DNA of 64,000 bases from Moorena producens 3L (GTDB taxonomy: Bacteria; Cyanobacteriota; Cyanobacteriia; Cyanobacteriales; Coleofasciculaceae): NCBI RefSeq assembly GCF_000211815.1, contig NZ_GL890964.1:37409-101408 (forward strand), written 5' to 3'. The notes under the pieces are model-generated. The model worked only from the letters and a program-made list of their open reading frames with translations. It was not told the DNA's origin and ran no database searches. A program made the position numbers and the translations under genes. Below are positions 53,810-59,796 of the stretch, in pieces; position 1 is the first letter of the stretch, and each line of letters opens with the position of its first letter.

Positions 53810-53974
53810 TTATAACCGTCCCAGCAAAATCAAAGCCTGGCTATAATCTAAATCATAGTTATCAAAAGGCTCATTAATATCAATATCAGCTGGTTCCATT
53901 TCCAGACGCTCAGCTAACTGATCAATTAACCAAGTTTTAATTTCGTCTTGAGTAATAGTAATAGATTGGGCCAT
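53810..53974 (-). pseudogene. Truncated acyl carrier protein lacking the active Ser
   Basis: A 54-codon frame, MAQSITITQDEIKTWLIDQL..., followed by EMEPADIDINEPFDNYDLDYSQALILLGRL and a stop. It has the helix 1-loop-helix 2 start of a PKS carrier protein, but the phosphopantetheine Ser of the usual (G/D)LDS motif is Tyr (DLDYSQA) and helices 3-4 are missing. It lies upstream of the PKS on the same strand and may be the remains of its original ACP partner. Confidence 0.75.
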
Positions 53975-54336
53975 TTGCCTAACTCTGGTATTTTTTTCAT
54001 GGTGACTACAGTAAGGTTTGGTTTGGTTTGGATATCAATTATCCTGTCAGCCTGCAACAACGTTTTACTGCCTTTTGGTAATTGGTAATTTGCAATTGAT
54101 AATAGCGGTAATTTTACCGAGCATCGATTACCAATAACCCGACAATCTTTTGTTGCATCCCTTTTAGAGAAGGGGTATGATATTCAACTTATTGTACCAA
54201 GTTGTTCTATTTATTTGTCTGGGTCACTCAGAGAAGTTACGCAGCTATTTACAAAACTTTATAATTTTTCTGCAATGGTAGTAAAAGTTACCAGGGGGCG
54301 GGCGTTTGGGGAGATGGGGAGATGGGGAGATGGGGA

Positions 54337-54442
54337 GTTGATGTAGGGTGGGCAGTGGTTGATACAGATCAGATTAGCTGACCAAGCCCGTTGGTAGCCA
54401 CTGCCCACCATCGGATTAATCACAATGGTGCCAGATCTCAGG
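54337..54442. repeat. GTGGGCAGTG/CACTGCCCAC element
   Basis: GTAGGGTGGGCAGTG ... CACTGCCCACCATCGG with the ATTAATCACAA(T/C)GGTGCCAGATCTCAG tail also seen after the 16765-16850 copy. Confidence 0.85.
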
Positions 54443-54477
54443 AGTCCAGTAGGGTACGTTAATATAATGTAACGCTC

Positions 54478-54642
54478 TCAATAAACATAGAAACTATAGC
54501 GTTTTTCATAGCTATTAGGCTTATAATGATTATCAGCCAGTAATCTTAATTTTGCTTCAATTTTTTGCTTTAAATTCGGTTGACGTTTAATGATTGCCTT
54601 AAAAGCTCGTTTAAATGATGAAGTTAAAATTAAATTAGTCAT
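54478..54642 (-). pseudogene. RelE/YafQ-like toxin truncated by a repeat
   Basis: ATG 54642 overlaps the antitoxin stop by 8 nt. The product begins MTNLILTSSFKRAFKAIIKR and continues QPNLKQKIEAKLRLLADNHY, a RelE-type toxin N-terminus. After KPN it switches to SYEKRYSFYVY and stops at 54478-54480. That tail is encoded by a dispersed repeat also found at 55201-55234, so the catalytic C-terminal half is lost. Confidence 0.75.
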
Positions 54643-54817
54643 TGTTTAATTCGGCGATAACATCATCAACTGTACCCCGAAAAACGTTACCTTGTTGATA
54701 TTCTTGGTGAGCTTTAGTAATATTAACAGTGATTTCTTCTCTTCTTTGTTCAATTTGTCTATGTCTAACAATATTAATTAAATCGTTCTGTTCATCTAAA
54801 TAAAGAGCGTCAATCAT
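54635..54817 (-). CDS. Type II antitoxin-like protein
   Basis: A 60-residue helical, charged protein (MIDALYLDEQNDLINIVRHR...AHQEYQQGNVFRGTVDDVIAELNND). Its C-terminal TVDDVIAEL is typical of antitoxins paired with RelE/ParE-like toxins. The next gene overlaps its stop, as in TA operons. The toxin is truncated, so this is an orphan antitoxin in practice. A fused longer N-terminus is not seen. Confidence 0.65.
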   Translation of the reverse strand: MIDALYLDEQNDLINIVRHRQIEQRREEITVNITKAHQEYQQGNVFRGTVDDVIAELNND

Positions 54818-55088
54818 TTATAAAATTTGATTGAAGTTACTTGTTATAATTTTTTCCTCTTTTGTCAAAAAAAATCTTATTTTACTCTAATTTAATCTAA
54901 TTTATTCCTAGAGGGGCGACAAGCGCCCCTCTAGGTTGTATGTAAGCATATGCGCTACTTGAGGTGCTGCGCGAACAGCTATCAGCCGTGAGCCAAAGGC
55001 TCACGCTTGGCCTTGGCCGTTGGCCACGCTACGCGAATGGCCACGCTGCTTGAGGTGCGAACAGCCGTCAGCTAATTAACGGGAGGTA

Positions 55089-55160
55089 GTTCACCTAGGG
55101 TGGGCAGTGCTTAATACAGATAACCTTACAAAGCCCGTTGCTAGGCACTGCCCACCATAG
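55089..55160. repeat. GTGGGCAGTG/CACTGCCCAC element
   Basis: CTAGGGTGGGCAGTGCTTAA ... GGCACTGCCCACCATAG, same family as 16651-16850. Confidence 0.85.
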
Positions 55161-55200
55161 CAATCTTGTAGGGTAAGTTACTATAATGTAACGCACCATC

Positions 55201-55234
55201 TCAATAAACATAGAAACTATAGCGTTTTTCATAG
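55201..55234. repeat. Dispersed repeat shared with the truncated toxin
   Basis: TCAATAAACATAGAAACTAT followed by AGCGTTTTTCATAG also occurs at 54478-54511, where it forms the 3' end of the truncated toxin gene. Confidence 0.8.
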
Positions 55235-55339
55235 GTACGAGGTAAACAATTTTTTTTTCTATTGCCTCTTGCCTCTTGCCTCTTGCCTGCTCCCTGCTCC
55301 CTAAAAAAAAGTACCTCACCTAATTCAAAACCGCTATAT

Positions 55340-55897
55340 ATGACCACTGCCACTCCACCCCTAACCTTAGAGGAGTTCCTCAAACTCCCAGAAACCAAAC
55401 CCCGATCAGAATTTATTAATGGGGAAATCGTGATTAAGCCCATGCCACAAGGCCAACATAGTCTGCTTCAGATTGAGTTGTGTCAAGCTATCAATCGAGT
55501 CGCTAATCCCAACAAAATTGCCAAGGCTTTCCCCGAACTGCGCTGTACCTTTGGGGGTCAATCAATTATTCCCGACATCACAGTCTTTCGTTGGGAAAAC
55601 ATCCCCATTGAACCAACTGGCAAAATTGCCAACCGCTTTGAAATATCTCCAGATTGGGCAATCGAAATTCTTTCCCCAGACCAAAGACAAACCAAAGTCC
55701 TGAGCAACCTGATCCACTGTTTGCGTCACGGAACTGAACTAGGATGGTTAATTGATCCGGAAGAAGAAAGTATTATCGTGATCGATCAGACTCAACGATT
55801 GGAAATTCTTTCAGCAACGTCTACGTTACCGATTCTCAATGGAGTAGAGTTAGAACTAACAGTTGAGGAAGTTTTTGGGTGGTTAACCCTAGGGTAG
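55340..55897 (+). CDS. Uma2-family (DUF820) putative endonuclease-fold protein
   Basis: About 185 residues from ATG 55340 (MTTATPPLTLEEFLKLPETKPRSEF); the frame upstream is repeat-derived and not believed. Features: EFINGEIVIKPMPQGQHS, IIPDITVFRW, WAIEILSPDQRQTKV (the family Asp...Glu-x-x core) and LGWLIDPEEESIIVID. A second Uma2 gene is at 13961-14704, not closely similar. The function of the family is unproven; a link to restriction or mobile elements is often suggested. Confidence 0.88.
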   Translation: MTTATPPLTLEEFLKLPETKPRSEFINGEIVIKPMPQGQHSLLQIELCQAINRVANPNKIAKAFPELRCTFGGQSIIPDITVFRWENIPIEPTGKIANRFEISPDWAIEILSPDQRQTKVLSNLIHCLRHGTELGWLIDPEEESIIVIDQTQRLEILSATSTLPILNGVELELTVEEVFGWLTLG

Positions 55898-55948
55898 ACC
55901 GTATCAATCTTAATTTGGTGCGTTACATTTGATGCTTCGCACCCTACA

Positions 55949-56016
55949 AGAGCTTACTGATAACTAATAACTGATAGCTGATAGCTGATAACTGATAGCT
56001 GATAACTGATAGCTTA
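55949..56016. repeat. CTGATAG heptamer tandem bounded by GCTTAC
   Basis: About eight CTGATA(G/A)-type units between AGCTTACTGATA and CTGATAGCTTAC, an inverted arrangement like the 10338-10517 element. Confidence 0.75.
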
Positions 56017-56019
56017 CCC

Positions 56020-57150
56020 CTAAGCCTCCCCCCATCCCTCAATGGTAGCTACCAAAATGTTAACTAAAGGATGGTCTAGGGCTTCCTTGAAAGCTTCCAC
56101 TCCTCCTGCTTTCAGGGCATTGATAACCTTAGCTTTTAGGGTTGGGTTATTCTCAATTTGGTCAACAACTTCACTGACAACTATCATCTTTTCTTGACTT
56201 GTTGTAGTGGGATTACTCTGGGATAGTTGGTTTAGAAGTTGCTGGATTTCAGCTGCTGCTTCGGCTAGGCTTTGTTTTTGCTCTGGTGTCGCATTATTAT
56301 TCTCAATATTTTGTGTAGCGTTGTCGCCTGTTGCGACCGGAGCATTAGCATTAATAGCGTGCCTTTGGTCTATATTAAAATTACGTGAATTATCTGACAT
56401 ATTATTCTCCGCTTCAGCTTTATTTATAACTTTGACTATAGAATTGGATGACTGGTTACTGATCAAAGCGTCTATAACATCTTTGAAGTTATGAACATAG
56501 CGATTGTTAGCCTCATATTTACCCTCTAGAAAAGCAATTCTTTTAGCATCTTCCAACCTAGCATTATCATAACTTTCCAAAAATTGTCTCTCAACCTTAC
56601 CCTTATCTATTGATTCTGGAACTTCCAAAGTAAGTAAAACATCATTTCCCTTCCTCTCAATTCCTTGAATCGAATCACCAGTAATTTCATGATTTTCCGC
56701 CATTAATTTTTGAAAGGCTTGACGAAATGCTTCTGGATTAACCCCATTACGCAGAAGAATCTGCACCGTATTCGTAATCTGCTTATAAAGCTTGTCAAAA
56801 TCCCCTGGTTCAAAAACCCGATTAAAGTCATGGGGACGACGCTCTCGACTTCCCATATCATTGGGATTCTCTAGTAAAAATAAAAACCGACAATCAACCT
56901 TAGTTAAGGTAGTTGTTGAATCAATATTCCACGCTTCTAAACAAGCTCCCGTAAGATAAGCATGGGTAAAATCAGTACCAACGCAATTAGCTTTAGTTAA
57001 ATTAGCCCATTCTAAATTAGCATCCTCTAAAGTTGCTTCGCTAAGATCAGCCAGTTTTAAATTAGCCTTATTTAAATTAGCCCCTTTTAAATTTGTACCT
57101 CTAAGATTACCATTAACATAAGACTTATTGTAACCATTACCACTAACCAA
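56020..57150 (-). CDS. Pentapeptide-repeat protein, C-terminal part after frameshifts
   Basis: Same gene as 57528-58118; the frame is open further upstream to about 57430 (FVLLGTYLGWRALKGDPRDAW...LTDADFTGAILKSTDLREANL). It carries pentapeptide repeats (LRGTNLKGANLNKANLKLAD...LEWANLTKAN), then a helical region (KLYKQITNTVQILLRNGVNPEAF), and a polar linker (MSDNSRNFNIDQRHAI...ATGDNATQN) before a helical C-terminal domain ending in EGWGEA. Modular pentapeptide proteins with such tails are common in filamentous cyanobacteria and are thought to be signalling or effector adaptors; no enzyme motif is seen. ATG/TTG starts inside are artefacts of the break. Confidence 0.75.
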   Translation of the reverse strand: MVSGNGYNKSYVNGNLRGTNLKGANLNKANLKLADLSEATLEDANLEWANLTKANCVGTDFTHAYLTGACLEAWNIDSTTTLTKVDCRFLFLLENPNDMGSRERRPHDFNRVFEPGDFDKLYKQITNTVQILLRNGVNPEAFRQAFQKLMAENHEITGDSIQGIERKGNDVLLTLEVPESIDKGKVERQFLESYDNARLEDAKRIAFLEGKYEANNRYVHNFKDVIDALISNQSSNSIVKVINKAEAENNMSDNSRNFNIDQRHAINANAPVATGDNATQNIENNNATPEQKQSLAEAAAEIQQLLNQLSQSNPTTTSQEKMIVVSEVVDQIENNPTLKAKVINALKAGGVEAFKEALDHPLVNILVATIEGWGEA

Positions 57151-57419
57151 TAATTTTCTAACAGCCGTATCAGCTAAGATAGTATTACCAGGTCTAGCTC
57201 GGTCAAGCTTAATAGTATTTTTCCAACAAGTACGAGTAAGATTAGCCTCTCTTAAATCTGTACTTTTAAGAATAGCTCCCGTAAAATCAGCATCGGTTAA
57301 GTTAGCCTTGTAAAAACTTGTTCCTCCTGTGGCAGCAAAAGCAATAGCAATAGTGCGAATCCAGGCATCTCTGGGGTCCCCCTTTAGAGCACGCCAGCCC
57401 AGGTAAGTGCCAAGTAAAA

Positions 57420-57730
57420 CGAAGGCTACGGCTCCGGCTAAGGCTACGGCTAAGGCTACGGCGAAAGCTACGGCTTCGGCTAAGGCTACGGCTACGGCTA
57501 CGGCTACGGCAAAGGCTACGGCTAAGGCTAAGGCTTACGGCTACGGCTACGGCCACAGCGAAGGCTACGGCTAAGGCTACAGCTACGGCAAAGGCTACGG
57601 CTACGGCTTCGGCTAAGGCTCCGGCTAGCGGCTTCGGCTAAGGCTACGCCTACAGCTTTGGCTACGGCTACGGCTACGGCTAAAGCTACGGCTAAAGCTA
57701 CGGCTAAGGCTACGGCGAAAGCTACGGCTC
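57420..57730. repeat. Hexanucleotide GGCTAC/GGCTAA array inside a pentapeptide-repeat gene
   Basis: About 45 GGCT(A/T/C)(C/A)-type units. In the gene frame they encode AVALAVAVA-type membrane sequence. Two 7-nt units (GGCTAGC near 57625 and GGCTTAC near 57530) shift the frame to RSLSRS-type sequence. Confidence 0.9.
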
Positions 57731-58118
57731 CTCCGATGCCTTGACGAAGGATAACAAAAAATAAGACAATTATTACAACCAGTGCTATCCAGCCGAAAAT
57801 TTGTACCTCTACCTTGCTAGACACAAATATTGACGTTATTAACACCCCACCCAATAAAGAAATAATTCCTGATAGTCCTGACGTTATCCAGGAAACCAAC
57901 AGAAGAACAATTACCTGCCGTTTTTGTAATCCAGCCTTTGCCTTACAGAACTGAGTTTCCTTTAGAATAGCATTCTTAAAATTTGTTCCTCGAATATCAG
58001 CGTAACTAAAATCTGCTCCTGAAAGGTCTTTCTCCTGAAACGATTGACCTCTAAGATTTACCCCTTGGAAATCCCGTTGTCCTGCTGCATATCGTCTCAG
58101 AACTTCTTTAGCTTTCAT
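57528..58118 (-). CDS. Pentapeptide-repeat membrane protein, N-terminal part before frameshift
   Basis: 196 codons from ATG 58118. Residues 1-60: pentapeptide repeats (DFQGVNLRGQSFQEKDLSGADFSYADIRGTNFKNAIL). Two hydrophobic segments follow (VIVLLLVSWITSGLSGIISLLGG and IFGWIALVVIIVLFFVIL), then an Ala/Val/Leu tract (AVALAVALAVAV...) coded by the hexamer array. At ALAEAASRSLSRS the frame slips and ends in RSRKP. Two +1 insertions in the array account for the frame difference from the downstream part, so the intact gene would span about 56020-58118 and give roughly 700 residues. Confidence 0.75.
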   Translation of the reverse strand: MKAKEVLRRYAAGQRDFQGVNLRGQSFQEKDLSGADFSYADIRGTNFKNAILKETQFCKAKAGLQKRQVIVLLLVSWITSGLSGIISLLGGVLITSIFVSSKVEVQIFGWIALVVIIVLFFVILRQGIGGAVAFAVALAVALAVALAVAVAVAKAVGVALAEAASRSLSRSRSRSLCRSCSLSRSLRCGRSRSRKP

Positions 58119-58291
58119 TAGCGATAATTATATATAGTTGAATGAAGGCCGAATCGCTCCTCGATGTAAACTACAGTCGATGAATCAGGATTCCGGAAAT
58201 ACTTACGTAGGAATAAATTTACTTGGTCACATAGGTTTTATTGTAACCCTGTTACCGTCCCACCCCTGGGATGCGCTACGCACAGCCAAAG

Positions 58292-58323
58292 GCGATTGGC
58301 CTACGGCCACGCTACGCGAACGC
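58292..58323. repeat. SDR in HIP1, copy A
   Basis: GCGATTGGCCTACGGCCACG followed by CTACGCGAACGC: 24 nt inserted in a HIP1-like octamer. Confidence 0.85.
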
Positions 58324-58370
58324 AGGTATTCAGTTAGGTTCATCTGAACTAGAACACTGTTACCAGCAGT

Positions 58371-58402
58371 GCGATTGGCCTACGGCCACGCTACGCGAAC
58401 GC
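58371..58402. repeat. SDR in HIP1, copy B
   Basis: Identical to copy A. Confidence 0.85.
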
Positions 58403-58469
58403 ACCAGTACCAAGAACCAACATTCCAATTCAAACGCGATCGCACCAGAACCAATATCCCAATTCAAAC

Positions 58470-58501
58470 GCGATTGGCCTACGGCAACGCTACGCGATCG
58501 C
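58470..58501. repeat. SDR in HIP1, copy C, beside an empty HIP1 site
   Basis: One base different from copies A/B and ending in GCGATCGC. The neighbouring tandem unit has the same left flank AATTCAAAC followed by a plain GCGATCGC (58436-58443). Confidence 0.9.
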
Positions 58502-58728
58502 ACTCTTTGGCAAAAACCAATCATCCCAATTCAAGCCCATCGCTAATTAAAACTTGTTCAAGAATAAGCTAAGTTTAGAGGCTCCAGCTATTTCCCAGTT
58601 TCTTTGCCATCTTCGTATATCCAGCACATTCTTTCCGGATTTTTTACAAATATGAGATAAACCATTAGCAGCTGTGTATACCCGCACAGCTGATCACACA
58701 GGTGCATCTTACTGATTACTAAATTACT

Positions 58729-58956
58729 ATGTTGGACTTCTTTTTGAGCCGCGACACCAACTGGCTGTTTGAAACTGCCATGGACAACCCCGAATTGGCT
58801 CCGTCCGTGGTTGAACTGCTCTTCCTAGAAGAGATTAAGTACAACGTTCGTGACAGCTCAATCTTAAAACACGACTATCATCTGACAAATTTAAGACAAG
58901 TCTATGTTGACACTCTCCGGTCTAAAGACCCGGGGCAGGATAGTAGTTATCAATAG
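58729..58956 (+). CDS. Small hypothetical protein
   Basis: 75 residues (MLDFFLSRDTNWLFETAMDNPELAPSVVELLFLEEIK...), soluble, helical, acidic. Not recognised as a named family. The codon pattern and amphipathic helices look protein-like, and it lies outside the repeats, so I keep it with low confidence. No operon partner. Confidence 0.4.
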   Translation: MLDFFLSRDTNWLFETAMDNPELAPSVVELLFLEEIKYNVRDSSILKHDYHLTNLRQVYVDTLRSKDPGQDSSYQ

Positions 58957-58989
58957 TGCTAAGATAATAAGTTGCACTATATATAAATA

Positions 58990-59067
58990 GTTCATGTAGG
59001 GTGGGCAGTGCTTGATACAGATCAGATCAGCTGACAAAGCCCGTTGCTAGGCACTGCCCACCATCGG
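58990..59067. repeat. GTGGGCAGTG/CACTGCCCAC element
   Basis: Full copy: GTTCATGTAGGGTGGGCAGT ... GGCACTGCCCACCATCGG. Very like the 55089 copy in its middle (CAAAGCCCGTTGCTAG). Confidence 0.85.
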
Positions 59068-59149
59068 TGTAGCCCCAATCGGAATCTGATCGGATTGGCC
59101 GTTGGCCACGCGGGGCGCGATCGCACTTCCCAATTCCATTAAATTAAAA

Positions 59150-59190
59150 CCAAAAAAAATAGCCGTAGAAATACTATCCACGGCTATTTC
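59150..59190 (-). terminator. Terminator of the small gene at 59307-59531
   Basis: AAATAGCCGT (59158-59167 region) pairs with ACGGCTATTT (59180-59189). On the minus strand the stem is followed by a run of eight T, a classic intrinsic terminator. Confidence 0.75.
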
Positions 59191-59306
59191 ACTGCTGTAA
59201 ACCCTATGTCATATCTATCAGTTTCCGAATCAATCCGCATGTGATCCTACGCGAACAAATCGGATCCTTTGACCGGGGGGGGAAACCCCCCCAGAAATTT
59301 AACCTA

Positions 59307-59531
59307 TTAACGCCAAGTCCGATACTTGGTTGCAAAACTAATTACTTCCCCTGGAATACCCGTCGGCTGCAAAGGGCTCCACTCGGAAACATCTGCATAC
59401 CCCAGTACATAAAGGCCGTAAATAGTATTAGTTACTGCTTCAGGAGAACCCTTAATATACTTAATACGTTTTTTCTTCGGCTTAGAATCATCAGCATTAT
59501 TGTCTTGATTCGGAATAAAGTCTGTAGACAT
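59307..59531 (-). CDS. Small hypothetical protein with own terminator
   Basis: About 74 residues from ATG 59531 (MSTDFIPNQDNN). A basic patch PKKKRIKYIKGSPEAV is followed by TNTIYGLYVLGYADVSEWSPLQPTGIPGEVISFATKYRTW. No named family recognised. A strong minus-strand terminator lies about 120 nt past its stop, supporting a real transcript. It could be a regulator or a small structural protein; function unknown. Confidence 0.5.
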   Translation of the reverse strand: MSTDFIPNQDNNADDSKPKKKRIKYIKGSPEAVTNTIYGLYVLGYADVSEWSPLQPTGIPGEVISFATKYRTWR

Positions 59532-59637
59532 GACTAAAAAACTCAATTACGTTTATAATGATTATTGTAATGATTATAGTTTAATTTTCAAGGGTTTTGA
59601 AAAATTTTTTTTGGGGAGGTAATTTTAGGAGAAATTG

Positions 59638-59714
59638 TCAGGGTGGGCAGTGCTGAATAGGGATCACCTTAAAAAGCCCCTTGCTAGACACTGCCCACCT
59701 TACGATTCATCTAG
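59638..59714. repeat. GTGGGCAGTG/CACTGCCCAC element
   Basis: CAGGGTGGGCAGTGCTGAAT ... GACACTGCCCACCTTACG then ATTCATCTAG. Tandem with the next copy. Confidence 0.85.
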
Positions 59715-59796
59715 CTTATGTAGGCTGGGCAGTGCTGAATATATATCCTCTTAAAAAGCCCCTTGCTAGACACTGCCCACCCTACGATTCATCTAG
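59715..59796. repeat. GTGGGCAGTG/CACTGCCCAC element overlapping the ROCO gene end
   Basis: GTAGGCTGGGCAGTGCTGAA ... CACTGCCCACCCTACG then ATTCATCTAG. The CTACGATTCATCTAG part is the reverse complement of the last codons and stop of the ROCO gene (LDES, TAG). Confidence 0.85.

Larger units (their letters stand above)
53503..54634. other. Intergenic with ACP relic, heptamer and inverted repeats
   Basis: Holds a TIR-like GGGGAGCATCCCATT (about 53600), the ACP relic (53810-53974), GGGAGAT repeats (54310-54335), a GTGGGCAGTG element (54337-54442) and the truncated toxin (54478-54642). A 16-codon ORF near 53722 (MNLELSAEQVIQLLDS) is not assigned. Confidence 0.6.
54818..55339. other. Intergenic repeat cluster
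   Basis: GAGGGGCGACAAGCGCCCCTC hairpin (about 54911-54931), SDR-type pieces (54964-55065), a GTGGGCAGTG element (55089-55160), the AAACATAGAAACTATAGCG repeat (55201-55234) and GCCTCTT heptamers (55263-55290). No gene. Confidence 0.65.
58119..58728. other. Intergenic with SDR/HIP1 array
   Basis: Contains three 32-nt SDRs (58292, 58371, 58470), and an imperfect tandem of about 35 bp (CCAATATCCCAATTCAAACGC type, 58422-58545). ORFs through this area are repeat artefacts. The last 170 nt are AT-rich with nothing recognised. Confidence 0.7.

Noticed and set aside
57302..57556. 84-codon SLSRSRSRS-rich ORF
   Set aside because: Out-of-frame reading of the hexanucleotide array of the pentapeptide gene.
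58271..58572. Two plus-strand ORFs (GLRPRYANA, AYGHATRT repeats)
   Set aside because: Translations of SDR/HIP1 repeats, not genes.
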